Assembly: GCA_020137815.1 (NCBI GenBank)
Contig: CM035360.1
Location: forward strand, 1,122,577 to 1,186,576
Direction: 5' to 3'
DNA from: Hormiphora californensis
Taxonomy: Eukaryota; Ctenophora; Tentaculata; Cydippida; Pleurobrachiidae
DNA: 64,000 bases
Position 1 is the first letter of the stretch. Every line of letters starts with the position of its first letter. This document shows, piece by piece, positions 43,110 to 55,820 of the stretch. The notes beneath the pieces are model-generated. The model saw nothing but the letters and a program-made list of their open reading frames with translations. It did no database searches and was not told the origin of the DNA. The position numbers and the translations under genes were made by a program.

Positions 43110-44710
43110 AGCCTTCTGCTTTCTTACAGAGCAACTTACAAAAAAGTACGGGTACTTTTGTCGTTTGAGTACAAATACCTTGAGTACAAATACCTTCGGG
43201 CGCCCCTAAGGGTTAGAAAATAACAACAAATACCCCCGCCGCCACACGTATTTTGATACAAAAATACCCGCGAGTGCTTATGGTTAACATACCCGGGTAC
43301 TTATTTGTAAGTTGGTCCCTAAGATGCTCTAAAAATTCACGCTAAGTTTTTGTAGTTATTAATTGTTTCTATTGACATTATGATGGGGTCTCTACTCTCT
43401 AGAGCAATTTTGATTTTAATTGAAAGATTTAGAACTCTCAACCAGACGTCTTTATTGAAGTATCACGTTATCAGTTATATCTGTTAAATTCATTAGCCCA
43501 CCCTCAAAAGTTCAAAAGTGCATTTAGTTAATGCTTGAATTCCAGGGGGGTATTTATTCAAAGCTGTCAAACGTAGTGGAATAGTGGGACCACCTATGTT
43601 GCTAAGTATCATATCTTATAAAATATAAATATCTTATAAAATATAAATATCGCAGAAATAGTGTATACCGACAGAATAGTCAGAATATTCTATCGGTATA
43701 AACTGTTTCTGCGATATAAAATATGACTACCATAATTCTGCCGGGTATTTAGATTAAATGTCACTCACGGGAAATAGAATATGCTACGTGAACCTATTAT
43801 ACAATATACGTGCAGTCTATCATGTGATCTATCATGTGTGATATTAATAGAAATTGACAAGTAACTCAAGTATTTATATGCCTTAATTCTTGCATTTGAT
43901 GGAGGTATGGGAAAAGGGTAGCGATCTAACTTATGTCGATACTGTCGAGGTGGATTATATCGCTCTCCCACTCCTTGGCAGCGTACAGGGTATAGCGCGA
44001 CGTGCCCAACCCACTTCCCAGTTCTATAATAGTCTCTTTTTGTTACCGCATAGGCTAGGCATGTCGTTACTGGTGAAGTGTGAACAGGTCCTTATTAAAG
44101 TGCACCCAATTTCCACCTGCTGCAGTGCAGCTGCAGCCTTGTGTTTTATATAGGGTTCGGTAGCTTGCCGATAGTCTAAGTAATTCCCGTCGTTGTTTGT
44201 TAAATCATCCTATCGGAATACTAGCTAGTACATAATGGTATCCTTTCATTCCAATTTCCAATGAATTGTAATTCTAGAATCTACGGAATCTAGCATTTCT
44301 CTAAACTAAGAACCATCCGGGATTGATCTGGCTTTTTTAAGGCTCCAATTTCTAATGAATTATAAAATTCTCTAAACTATTTGAATAATCCCCACGCTGG
44401 GACGTACGTGGGGCGTACGCAAGATACCCCCAAAATAGTTGAGTCTGCAGCTTGCCTGTTCTACAGCTCCGAAAGAGGGCAAATTAATGAAAGTCCGCAG
44501 CTTGTCTACTACTTCCCCAAAGATATTATAATAGTATAGGGGTTTAAAAGAGTTGCAATTTCTTATTTTCTCTAGCATTTATATCATTTTGTGATAGTAG
44601 GATAATTTCTGGCACCATTGTCAATTGATTACTTTCCATAGAACAGCATAGAAAGCTCTGGAATTTAGTTGCTCCAATTAATAGACAGGTGTGCGATACA
44701 GTGTGTGATC
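43110..44710. other. intergenic stretch without gene
   Basis: Nothing coding. Holds a hairpin at 43648-43716 (TATCGCAGAAATAG mirrored by CTGTTTCTGCGATA), a block of AAATACC words at 43140-43310 and no recognised element. Confidence 0.6.
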
Positions 44711-44716
44711 AAGTAG

Positions 44717-44817
44717 CAGCCGGACCCCGATTTACCGGGATGCTCGGGGAAGGGCTTTGCCAGGTAAATCGGGGTACCCAGTATTATATCGGGGCCCGGT
44801 AAATCGAGTTTCGACTG
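44717..44817. mobile_element. pogo-like MITE, short copy
   Basis: Left CAGCCGGACCCCGATTTACC, right GGTAAATCGAGTTTCGACTG, then TA. The core word CCCCGATTTACCGGG and its inverse recur inside. A diverged member of the family at 47492, 55002 and 58193. Confidence 0.75.
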
Positions 44818-46728
44818 TAGTAACAGCCGGTTGAGGGTTATTATCACTGAACCATGAAACGATGCTCGTTTGTGTGTATCTGTGTGTGTCAGTGTGTAAT
44901 TGTAGATGAAGATAGTTATTACAATACTGGGCCAGTGTGGAGAGATCACGATAGAGAGATAGAGAGATAGAGAGATAGAGAGCGAGCGAAAAAAAAGAAA
45001 GAATGTGTCTCTATTTTTTGCTATATCACATTTATTTCTCAAATTCTTTGCTTGAGTATATTTTGAGGAGCGTCACCCGCCTCACTAAAAATATGTACGT
45101 TTCTTATTCTTATGACTCTGCTAGCTATACTACCCTCCTATTATAGTATGACTTATGTATGAATGTATTACCCTCTGATTATGTATGCATCTTCACTCTA
45201 TTAAATTGGGATGGTAATGGTTATGGGATGTGTGTAGTGGAGGCTCTTGCGGTGTTTTCCGCGCCGTGGGGGCTTCTGCTTGTGTCGTTGCTGGTAACTT
45301 CCACCTCTCACATAACAAGTCCGATTCAGTCCACCTCCGCGTGGTCCATCCTGGTAACGTCAATCTGTTAAGGGAGAGAGAGAGTGGGTGAGCGAGTTAG
45401 AGAGAGTTCTGAGAGAGTGACGGCTAAATGACTACGGACGTCCAGACAACTTCTGGATTCTGACTCACGTCAACCCCGCTATATACAGCAACCCCTGAGG
45501 GCTCTGCCCGTCGACCCGGCTGCTGTCGCCTGCAAAACAGCTCTCTTGCCCATGGCTGTCTTTATGACAGGGCAGAGATAAACCCAGTAATAACCAAGTA
45601 GGGGCTGGTCGCCCCTGGGGAACCCCTGCCCAAATTTGCACCTAAAAACCTCTGCCTATTTAACCCCCACACCCTATTTGTTCCAAAAAACAGATCTAGA
45701 CACAAAATAACTTACCGAACAAACTGCGCGCACAGTTCCAAGCCCAAGTTCTAGACTCCTCAGACACACCCTACCCCCCCCCCCTAATCCCAAGCTCCGC
45801 ACATGCGTGATCTCCACACCTACAACAAATCACCGAGCCTCAGACACGCACACCCCAAAACAAGGCAAGTGACAAACCTACAAATCTGAAAGACCCTTTA
45901 GTAGTCAGGGAAAAGCCCATTACAGTTTGGGACACTTAAACAATGGTACCCTTATTCAAATAGCAGACACGCTTACACTGAGACCCCTCGCATTAATTAC
46001 GCGAAGCCTTGAGTGAACTGATACTGGTCAAATGCACTCAGGGACAACCATAGACGTTGTTTTACAGCAACTAATCTATAACCTGGCCACCCGGCGATGG
46101 CAACATCGCCTGACCGGACCCTTGGGTCGTACTTGTGAATACATTACTAGCTAGCTTAGACTACAAGACCCTTGGTGTAAAGATAAGCATTTAATCCCTT
46201 GATAGGTAATCAATGATATCCGGCAAATCACCTACTTCCACAGTTGTCGTGACAGTGGTAACCAAAGACCAACCAATTGGACGGTAAGTCCCATCACATG
46301 TCTGCGGGGAAAGATTTCTCCGTGCCAAATCCGACACAGACTCGCATGCTCCTTTTGCGGTACCATAAAGAGACTGCTGGGAAACCAGTGGAATCTAAGT
46401 GGAATCATACCGACAGTGACCCTGCGTGTGGGGGTCATCTGGCAAGGAGTGAGGTCAGTAACGGGCCGGCTGAGGGGTCATCAATAACCTCAGCATGGGG
46501 TGGAACGACGGGAGGTACTGAACACACACACACACACTCTATTAAATTTAGCTGGTATGGTAAATTCCTGATTCGTGCCTCGCTCGACCCTGTTTCACCA
46601 CGCTCTGCAGGGTTTGGACAAGAACAAGTACTATATTCATTTTGCAAATTGCATTATCTATTTTTTGGTATTTGGGAGATTCCCATTATTGGTACATATC
46701 AACCGAAAAACTTTTTCTCGGAATACTT

Positions 46729-46972
46729 ACCTTACTCTCGTTAATTAAGCTCGCATATTTCAAGAAACTTTTAAATAAGAAACTTTTTTTCTAGGAAAAT
46801 ACAGGTGTAAACAATCCAAAAACAAAAAGAATTTCTTCTTTATCAAGAAACTATACAAGTTAGGGGTGTTCTATTTTGTTGTGGTGTCTCTGAGTTGTGT
46901 GATTTACATTTGAAAAGTTTCTTATAAAAAAGTTTCTTACTAAAGCGTTTCTTAAAAAACGAGAGTAAGGTA
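46729..46972. mobile_element. small inverted-repeat element
   Basis: ACCTTACTCTCGTT at the left is mirrored by AACGAGAGTAAGGT at the right. AAGAAACTTTT words recur inside in both orientations. Confidence 0.6.
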
Positions 46973-47161
46973 TTTTCTCGGAAGGGGGATGGGCCACGGC
47001 CACTTGCCAGTGCAGTGATAATGGTATCTCTCCAATGTGTAACGTGAGCAGGTTCGTTTTTTGTAATGGCTCTATCTCTTTTTCTATCCCCCTTCTTCCC
47101 TTTCTCTCTCGTGCTTTTTGTCGATCAAACAGAACTGTGTGCTACATTGACCACCTGGTAG

Positions 47162-47250
47162 TGACTGGTCACTTGGTGACATATAGACACCTGTGTGTGA
47201 GCTCAATCTTGGTCGCGCCAGGTGTCTATGTCACCAAACTGGTCACTAGG
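47162..47250. repeat. strong hairpin
   Basis: GTGACTGGTCACTTGGTGAC and AGACACCTG are mirrored by CAGGTGTCT and GTCACCAAACTGGTCACT around a 30-bp loop. Confidence 0.75.
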
Positions 47251-47491
47251 AGTGGGGTATAGCAGAGAGAATTTTCTCGAAACAATAATTATACCATGCA
47301 CTATATAGATTTTAGATAGTCGAGAGAATGCATTTACCCTTTGGTGAGCGTGGATCTAGCATGCGACTGAGTGTACGCGCTCATCGCGGGACCCCTTCAA
47401 TATTTTTCTGGTAGGGGAGAATGCATTTACATAATTCTTAACATTACAAGTCTAGACTATTTCACTAGACCAGTTCGTGTGCATCTTATTA

Positions 47492-47663
47492 CAGTCGGAC
47501 CCCGATTTAGGGGCCCCCGATTTAGTGGCACCCCGATTTAGGGACAGGATTTTTTTTCTCTGATATAGGAAATTAACCTTATTTGACCCCGATTTAGTGG
47601 ACACCCCGATTTAGTGGACAAGAGCCTTTCCCCCGAGGGTGTCCCTAAATCGGGGTCCGACTG
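47492..47663. mobile_element. pogo-like MITE, 172 bp, TA-flanked
   Basis: Ends CAGTCGGACCCCGATTTAG and CTAAATCGGGGTCCGACTG, TA both sides (47490-47491, 47664-47665). Internal CCCCGATTTAGTGGACA repeats. In this copy the word after GATTTA is mostly GTGG or GGGG. Confidence 0.88.
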
Positions 47664-47726
47664 TATATTAAATTAGAATTATGAAAAGGCATCAAATTAC
47701 TGTACTATTACTCACGTCCCAATTAG

Positions 47727-47875
47727 CGGATTACGGGAGCCCGAAAGAAATGCCCGAAATAGATTGCCCGAAATATATATTTGTGCATTACGTACTGGTG
47801 AAATTGTGGTGAAACGTAAGGCGCAGATGAATCTTTCGGGCGATCTATTCGGGCTCTCCTTTCGAGCCCCGTAAT
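47727..47875. mobile_element. small inverted-repeat element
   Basis: GGATTACGGGAGCCCGAAAG and GCCCGAAATAGATTGCCCGA are mirrored at 47833-47875. No coding frame. Confidence 0.65.
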
Positions 47876-48446
47876 CCCCCGTGTTATTGTCTTAACGATT
47901 AACAGGGAGAATTGATGCGTACCATGTCACATACACATTGACTCTCGATGCTCCAACCCCCATTATATAAGCATACCATTAAGCTATGCTATGCAACAGT
48001 TGATTCAATAGATAATCTAATGTTCAAGGCCATGGAGATAATAGTATAATCAAAACTTATTTATATGCAATATATAGAGTAACTGTTTCGTACAATCAAT
48101 ACTCTGCTACTATATCAAACTGGACACCTACAAGCAGCGAATGCAATATAGTACTCAAATAAAGGCTGTTCAATTGTGCTTGCGATGGTGTGTAAGTTTT
48201 AAAACTATGGGCCCCCTCTCAATAGCTCAACAGTATTTATAATTTCTGCATGTATAATGATCTTATATCGTGCTTCAGTATTAACTTTTCTTTGTGATCT
48301 CTAATTAACCTTATTTTAATCAATCAATTGTTTTAATTATATTCATTGCATCCCCTCCTAATTCGTATGTAGTCTCATACTGCGAACTATACATTTAATA
48401 CACATGGATCAATACAATTGACCTTTTATAATACATATCATATAAA

Positions 48447-48900
48447 CTAGTAGGCCCGTTCGCCCTACGGGCGAATTTCGGGGAAATGGTAGCTGGATTA
48501 GGGAACGCTGACATCACCTGCACCATCCGTTCCTAGCCTATCTCTCACTTTCTCCCTATACTACGTTGTTTTACGTTATGTTGTTGTACGCTCTGGGCTT
48601 CCTGACAATGTCAAGGTGCGAATTTAAAAAGTCAATGGCAGGGAGGTTCAGTGCTGTTACAGAAACTCATCACGTGAAAACTTGGCCGCTATGTAGCCAA
48701 TTCAGAGATTTCTATATTCGATTGGAGTAATCACCCTTGGGCGACGTTGGGTAAAGCTATCAGTAGTCGTTGATTGGCTCGCTTGAACACGTTGGCGTAA
48801 TCTGTCATATTCTCTAGCCTGCTCTCTGACAGCAGCAGATCTTCCGGACCCAGATGACCGTTGCCGAATAGCGCTTGGGGTTGAAGAGTTAGACATCAGG
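48447..48900 (-). mobile_element. possible Helitron 3' end
   Basis: Read on the - strand the sequence ends in a GC hairpin (GCCCGTAGGGCGAACGGGC) followed by CTACTAG and a T at 48446. This is the 3' plan of Helitrons (hairpin, CTRR, insertion before T). The 5' end was not found, so the upper coordinate is arbitrary and the call is tentative. Confidence 0.45.
48702..48896 (-). CDS. short hypothetical ORF inside the possible Helitron
   Basis: 64 codons from ATG 48896: Ser-rich start, then an Arg/Glu helix-like part (SAAVREQAREYDRLRQRVQA) and a TPIEYRNL end. Not repeat-derived, and of ordinary amino-acid composition. Could be the N-terminal remnant of an element protein. No family recognised. 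Confidence 0.3.
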   Translation of the reverse strand: MSNSSTPSAIRQRSSGSGRSAAVREQAREYDRLRQRVQASQSTTTDSFTQRRPRVITPIEYRNL

Positions 48901-48959
48901 ACAAAAGTAAAAGAATGCACGTGCAGAATTGAATTTCCCTTAGTACCCAAAACTGGGAG

Positions 48960-50050
48960 TGAGGTTTCTAAATTGCTCTAATAATTGCACGTGCAGGTGT
49001 AGTTGCTAGGTGATGTAGCACTGACAATTTGAATAGTAAGTAGTATGATACTTAATACTCCTGTCTATTCCATACTGCCATAATTTGGACTCTGCCAAAG
49101 CTTTGGAGTGTTTCCATTTGTTTGTATTGGGTCTTCCTCCTTCGCGGTTTCCTATGGTGATAAGCCCCGTGTACATCTTTCTAATTGGGCTGTTTAGCCA
49201 CATACGCTGAGTGCAAGCCTCATACTAATGGTGTTTTGTTGAGTAAGGGGGACACACTCTTCCCCCTTACTCAACAAATGGTGTTGTAAATGTCCTTATG
49301 GATAAGTCTAGGACATATATTATATCATCTAGGACATCTATACTATATCATCTATACTATATCATCTATATCCTCGATTTTAAATGCATGTCGTCATCTA
49401 AAAGCCACGTGGTATTATTGAGCTCAGTCTTTGATGCGAATAGTAAAGTATTATATATAATACTTATAAGTTATAAGTCCCACCCTGCTATAAAAAGTAG
49501 AACGCTCGTAACGATCGTTCGACGACCGATATCGTTAGTTTAAGCTGGTCGTCAAACGCCCGTGAAACGACCAGCTGAACGATCGTTATACGAGCGTCTT
49601 ACTTTTAGCAGAGAGTATCTTTTTATTGCAAAACTCACTTTTGTCTTTCTGTAATACTAATATAGTCTGTTATAAAGTCTGTTATGAGTAGTTGAGATCA
49701 CATCTTTCTTCATTCAATTCACACACTGTTTTCGAGTAACTAATTGCAGTTGGCATAGTTTGAGCTCACACCTACGATACATCGTAAATAGAAATTAATT
49801 TGTTGAATTAGGACGGCACAACAATATGTAATTGGAAATTTGCATAAATCCTAAAATAATTTAGTTATCCTTCTCGGTTGCTATTGATATTTTGTTGATG
49901 GGGCTAAAGAAAAAAATGCGAATAATTGTTACCGATTTGTCTGTCAGGCCACCGATTTGTCTGTCAGGTCAATGCTCTGACCACGATTCTCCCTCGCGTG
50001 CAGAGCAGGAGGATTTCCTTATTTGAAAATAAAATTGCTTGCCGATTTGT
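48960..50050. other. intergenic stretch without clear gene
   Basis: Contains a hairpin of GAGTAAGGGGGACACACTCTTCCCCCTTACTC (49238-49271), a palindromic element at 49492-49606 and a TGTCAG palindrome at 49962-49982. Nothing coding was recognised. Confidence 0.6.
49492..49606. mobile_element. small palindromic element
   Basis: AAAAGTAGAACGCTCGTAAC and GATCGTTC at the left are mirrored by GAACGATCGTTATACGAGCG and TCTTACTTTT at the right. Internal GGTCGT / ACGACC words are also mirrored. Confidence 0.7.
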
Positions 50051-50059
50051 TCATCATTA

Positions 50060-50757
50060 GGGTAAGCTGGGGCGAAATGGTCCACGGGGCAATGTGGCCA
50101 ATGTATGGGGCAAAGTGGCCCTAGTGATAACATGTGGTCACGTGACTTTTTCTCCAGCGGAGACCTGCTCGTTCTGTTCCGAATTTTCGCTTTAAAACTG
50201 CTGTCATTTCTGTTTGGGTTGGCCGATTTTAATTTTGCAAAAACTGCCAGTTAGGCTTTATAATTCTCTAAAACGTGCAGGTATAAAAATTTTGAAGAAA
50301 TTGGCAATTTTTTTTGTCTTAATTGTCAATTTTGTGAAATCGGGGCGAATATGGCCCACTCTCCGGGGCAAAGTGGTCCGGTCTGGGGCAAAGTGGCCCA
50401 CCTCTAGGACCAATGAAATGGCGCCTGCAATACCACGTGACATTGGAATGCACAAAAATGTAGTCCAGACGGTCAAATTAGGGGCAAAGTGGCCCATGTT
50501 CTGCACCGGAACGTGATAAAATCGAGCAATGCTATTGGCTTGGGCCACTTTGCCCCGGTGCAAATTTTCCAAAAAAGCCTCACCAAATTATTTGAATTGA
50601 TTAATTAACCCATTAAATAAAACTTGTAGATTTTAAAATTTAGCTCGGCTGAAAGGAAAAGGTTTCATTGGATAGCCTATATATATTTTTTCTTCCTGCT
50701 GTATACATTGCGTATTTTAGAACCTAAAACGTGGGCCACTTTGACCCCAGCTTACCC
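50060..50757. mobile_element. TA-flanked GGGTAAGCTGGGGC element, 698 bp
   Basis: Ends GGGTAAGCTGGGGC and GCTTACCC-type inverse (GACCCCAGCTTACCC), with TA on both sides (50058-50059, 50758-50759). GGGGCAAAGTGGCCC recurs inside in both orientations (50108, 50386, 50480, 50544). The arrangement parallels 39380-40163, with AGTGGCC replacing TTCGAAC. No transposase. Confidence 0.8.
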
Positions 50758-50950
50758 TACCATTCATTCGAGCCTTTTAGTACCTTTTAGGTTTGCTAAT
50801 GCACAAAACAGGCTGGAGGCCTAAAGCCTTATTTCGTAAGGTAGTAGTACCTTTAAGTGGTTCAATATAGTTTGCTAGTTGAAATAATTACTCTCTTAAA
50901 TCTCTTGAATCTCTTGAAACTTATATAATTCACTTCTCAAGTACCATAAT

Positions 50951-53628
50951 ATGGAGGAGATATACCCAACGGCGGGACAGGATGAAATAACTCCAACTAC
51001 CACTTCCGACTTTACCGTGAACTGGATCAACGTTCATACTGCATGCAGGGTATGTATTCACTTTTTGTAAATTTAATTTTATCGCAGGGTATGCATTCAC
51101 TTTTTGTAAATTTAATTTTATCGCAGGGTATGTATTCACTTTTTGTAAATTTAATTTTATCGCAGGGTATGTATTCACTTTTTGTAAATTTAATTTTGTC
51201 GCAGGGTATGTATTCGCTTTTTGTGAACTTAATTTCATAGCAGAGTGCGCTTATGAAATAAAATGTAGTTTAAGCTACACAAAAATTAATAAGCTCTTTT
51301 TTCACAAATTAAAACAAGTTGGTTTTTTCATAACTTTGGAAAGCAATTAATCATCTTCGTAATAAATGGAAAGATGCAATTGATATTCTACCGTTATAAT
51401 TAAATTATAATTAAATTAGTTATAATTAAATCTCGTTTCAGTTTTACCTGATCCCCTTCATGGTTTTCCTTCCTCCGATGAGCCTGTTAACGTTGATGGT
51501 GTACAGGCGGAAAGATAAAAATAAAACGGTGTTTCTGAACATCCAGCTCTCCATTGTGAACATACTTACCGCGTTCCTTCTTTTACCAATGTTCTTTTCT
51601 TTTTATCAGTAAGTTAAACAGTATAGTAACCAACCAACCAACCCATCCTGTAGGCAGGCATGATACAAATCAGAATTTCCAGGATGTAAATTCAGATTTT
51701 GCCGCAAATTTGAATGTGAATTTTAAACCCCTCTACTAGGTTACTGTCAGAAAGGAAAGGTAAAATGTTGGATCCAGACTCCGACGAGGCGCTCAGTACG
51801 GAGTTTTGTAAGAGTCTGGCAATCACCTACTATCTTGTTACCTCCCTCTACTTCATTACCCTCTTTGGGCTTTCGTTAGATCGAATGATAGCAATATCAA
51901 TTCCCCTAAAATACCGGCAACTCTCACCATACATTTACATGTAAGTGTAATTTAGTGCATTATACCAAAGATTTAAAAGACAGCTTCTCCCATACCCCAA
52001 TTTGACAGTGCGTTCAGATGGGGTCGCGGCGTCAGACAGACTTCTCCATTTGATCGGTTTTTGATTAATTTTTTTACTAAAAATCCAATTTTCCCCTTCA
52101 GAAAAAGCCTTCTCGTGTTATGGTCTATTTTCATCATTCTGCCCACAATCGGAGTCAGTACGCCTAACAGAGCCGATGGAAACGTGGCCTATTTCCGGTA
52201 TTTACCGGGCCAGTTCATAAACGCTGATCACTACAGCATAATGTGTGGAATACGGTTCAGTGTTGAGCCGAGTTATAGTTCAGGATCATACAAGTTTATC
52301 CAACCGACTGCCGCACAAAAGGTTTGAACCATCTTCTTGTAGAATCTAAAAATTTTAAAAAAATGACTTAGACGAGAATTTCAGGATGGTGTGAAAATAA
52401 TACCCCCATTACTTATATCCTTTCAAAATAACACATGATGTATATACAACCCGCTTTTTATCAGATTTACTGTTTCGTGCTAATGGTCATTCCGTATGTG
52501 ATAATACCTATCCTGACCCTCATCCTAACAATGGCAACTATGGTCAAACTTTTAAAGGTAAGACGTGGTTACGTCAACTAAGTTGCCTGGTTTCATCAAC
52601 TAAGTTTATCAACTACAAGAAAATATCAAGATGTTATTCACTCAAGATGTTATTCACTCCTTTAGTCACTTTAGGTTGTTCAGAGCTGTAGAAGATCAGA
52701 TCCTCTAAACTCTAACCATCACTTTCAGTTTTTCTTCAAGCGAAGAAAGTTACAAGGAGCAAAAGTTGCGTTACGAAAATTTACAAAAGGTAATGCATGA
52801 AAGGATAAGTCATCTTAATTGCGTTTTAAATTTTCATGCATTGTAAATAAGTATCTTTCTATGGTAACATGTTGCTATGGTAGCATGTTGATATGGTAAC
52901 ATGTTGCTATGGTAGCATGTTGCTATGGTAACATGTTGCTATGGTAGAATGTTGCTATGGTAACCCCTCTCTCTCCTCAGTAGACTCTGAAGAACCAGTA
53001 GGGGTGCATTTATCGCCCCAAGTAGCGGATAAAGTTACCCGGCCGAGTATCCCAACAAGTATTAAAATGGTGAAGAAGACGGAATACCACGTTAACGCCT
53101 TTGTCACCCTACTCATCCTCCTCTTTGCTTTCTTCGCTTGCCACTTTCTTTGGTAAAGATGCACACACTACTTTCATTTTACCGGGTTCACCGGGGAAAG
53201 ACAAATAATTTCATTTTAAATAATGAAAATACGAGCGATTTTGGTACTTAGAAATAAGTTACCGTAGCTTTCAAATGGGTATCCGTATTCTTCCTAACAA
53301 ATAGTTCCATTTTGTTCCTAACAAATATATCTCACTGTACAGGTGGATTCAAAGGATAGGTGAAGCATGTTTCTACATCACAGGGGTAAACTTCTACGAT
53401 CAAACATCCCTTTTCAATAACTCGAAATCCATTATTCTTGGGACATTTTTCGCGTACTGTGGGCCCCTTTTCTATGGTATCCTCCTACCACTCATCCTGC
53501 TGTGGAGGCAGATCAGCTTTAGGAAGGAGTGGATTGGATTATTTCGGGATGCAAAGGCGAATACTCTCGAAATGTCACAGCTATTTTCACGGGCACGAGT
53601 TAACAATACTACTGCAGCAGGATCTTAA
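50951..53628 (+). CDS. rhodopsin-type (class A-like) seven-transmembrane receptor, eight exons
   Basis: Exons: 50951-51049, 51442-51608, 51740-51940, 52102-52321, 52465-52557, 52729-52789, 52981-53152, 53343-53628. Phases agree and sum to 1299 nt (432 aa). TM1 is FYLIPFMVFLPPMSLLTLMV, TM2 VNILTAFLLLPMFFSF. TM3 starts after Cys112 and ends LSLDRMIAI (DRM in place of DRY, 136-138) with PLKY in loop 2, a class A hallmark. TM4 is VLWSIFIILPTIG; loop 2 has the partner Cys (SIMCGI). TM5 is IPYVIIPILTLILT, TM6 TLLILLFAFFACHFLW and TM7 FFAYCGPLFYGILLPLILLW, lacking NPxxY. The N-terminus is short with no signal peptide; loop 3 is long, polar and basic. The ligand cannot be inferred. Intron 1 begins with five tandem copies of the splice donor region. 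Confidence 0.87.
51045..51240 (+). repeat. 39-bp tandem repeat duplicating a splice donor
   Basis: Five copies of GCAGGGTATGTATTCACTTT plus 19 more bases. The first copy spans the exon 1 donor (AGG|GTATGT). The receptor frame reaches TAA within the first unit, so only the first donor is productive. Confidence 0.9.
52855..52966. repeat. short tandem repeat before receptor exon 7
   Basis: About seven copies of GCTATGGTARCATGTT, ending 15 bp before the exon 7 acceptor. Confidence 0.88.
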
Positions 53629-54314
53629 GGGGAAAATCACACCAAATGATACTACAGCATGCTGCATCAGGATCTTAACCGTACTGTCGATATGATATAA
53701 TGTTGTTTCAGCTTCTCTGATTTAACTTTGGGTCACGTGACTTAAAAATCATTCCTACATCCCTGATACTCCTCGAAATATCAGCTGATACTCCACGAAA
53801 TACCAGATAATCCAGTGATTCCAAGACTCAGAATATCAGTGATTTCAATTAGGCCCATTAAAGAAGTTAACGAATTAACGAATTATCTCAACCATCTTAT
53901 TCTTAGTGATTTGTCTTCTGACTTATTCAAGATATTTTATCAACTTTTGCTTTGATTGACTGATGTGCGATTTTTTATGTGTTTTAATTTGACACTCGTT
54001 TGACCATGAATTGATTATTGGTGAACTTAGGTCTTAAAACCTGTCAGAGCATTGGCGTGACAGAAATTTCGACACATGGAAGATAGTTTTGGAACTGTTG
54101 TCAAAACTATAGAAACTGATTGAGATTTGAGTACTGTATTTTTCGATCAGACCCACTTTCTCGAACCAGAACAAGAAATTACTGGAGCAATTTTTTAAGT
54201 CTATCAACTCTGTTTGTCTGTGTGTGTAAGGTATTGGGTTTCATACACGAGAAAGAGAGAGAAAGGACGGAGCGAGTTACATCTCCTCCCTTATCTCTGA
54301 AATTTGAATTTATT
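53629..54314. other. intergenic spacer between receptor and kinase genes
   Basis: 686 bp, with one TGTCAG palindrome (54042-54062). No clear promoter motif or polyadenylation signal was recognised. Confidence 0.5.
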
Positions 54315-55730
54315 ATGCTGTTTTGTTTCTTTGTTGTTCTTCTTCTCCTAAGCAATGTGTTGAGTTTCACTGAGGTACAACTACAAATCCAACTATCAGC
54401 GTGCCTTTATAACTGCCATAAACAGGTTGGAACATGACACCCACTCTTGTTAGCACGGGGACGATCCAAAAAAAAGAAGAAAAAGACACTCACTCTCTGC
54501 TTTCCATACTGGATTGTATGCTGGTTCTGTCAAACTCGTTCGTGCCATATCAGTTTTTATATTTCATGCCCCTATATAATCTCACCACTCATTTCCTCCC
54601 AGTACACACTACCTGAGCTAGATCTCTGTACTTCCTACTGCACCCCATCAGCAGCATGTAGTGCAGCAGGTGACTCTGATATCTGTAGAATCCTCTGCTA
54701 TGATGATATCTGTCGGGAATGCTGCAGAGTCATGGGCGAGCCGGTTACCTGGGATACGCCGTGTAGGGAGGAGATTGAGATAGAGGTGGAGGAGGGGTAT
54801 ACTTTCAATACCTTGGATGTAAGGTAGGTAAATTGAAATAGTCTTCTGACTGCATGCTGTATGAATTGTTTGTGATTCGGCGCCGACACCGTTTTAATCC
54901 AGTGTGCTCAAATCGGCCGTCGGAAAGCCTACAAAGCTGTTTTATCAGATTGATTAGGTTAGGATGTGTTCCATACTGTTCAATGTTCTCCGTTCTGAAT
55001 ACAGTCGGACCCCGAATTACCGGGCCCCGATTTACCGTAACCCCGATTTACCGTAACCCCGATTTACCGGGAGGATAAAATTCCCCCGATATAGGAAATT
55101 AACGGTATTTGACCCCGATATACCGGGTACCCCGATTTACCGGGCAAAACCCTTTCCCCCGAGCATCCCGGTAAATCAGGGTCCGACTGTACCTAGCTTC
55201 CTGTGATTCACTGAATTTAGATTCGGATTCAGCTAGTAAATTTTAATTCTCATAGCAGCTCCACCTTTCAGGTTGTCAGATGATTGTGCTCCCTATCATC
55301 ACCTAATCCTGCTCGTCCAGACTATTGATGATGATGAGTCCCAGGTTGCGGACTACAAGATGGGACCCAACGCTACATTCACTGGTCTCCTACCTTTTAC
55401 CATCTACGACCTATCCCCGTCCTTGTCATTACCCATCACCTATCATGTTGAGGTTGTGTCTCTTGAGTTGTCCTGTTCCCAGAGACACAATGAGACGTTT
55501 CAGATTGAGTATGACATCACCACTCCACTCGACCAAGGTGATCTAATGTAGTGACAAACAATCTTAATGCCGTTTTAAGTTAAGGCAAGTGCCCTTTTCA
55601 TTTTAAATTCCCCGTAATAAGTGACACAGACATGACAGCTGAATTATAAATGGAAGGGAAAACCATTTAACTTAATGGCAGCTGCACCTTACTCAACAGC
55701 TTTCAAAAGCCTTTTCTGTCTATTTCTCTA

Positions 55731-55820
<90 letters not shown>

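Larger units (their letters stand above)
44820..47490. other. intergenic stretch, partly of unknown nature
   Basis: No confirmed gene. 45420-46560 is less AT-rich and less repetitive than its surroundings, and C-rich on the + strand in its first part, ending at a short (AC)n. It could be a solo LTR or UTR of an unknown element. Small inverted-repeat elements lie at 46729-46972 and 47162-47250. Confidence 0.5.

Noticed and set aside
46277-46744. 155-codon frame
   Set aside because: No ATG at its start, no domain, and its end runs into a small inverted-repeat element; not enough support to call a gene.
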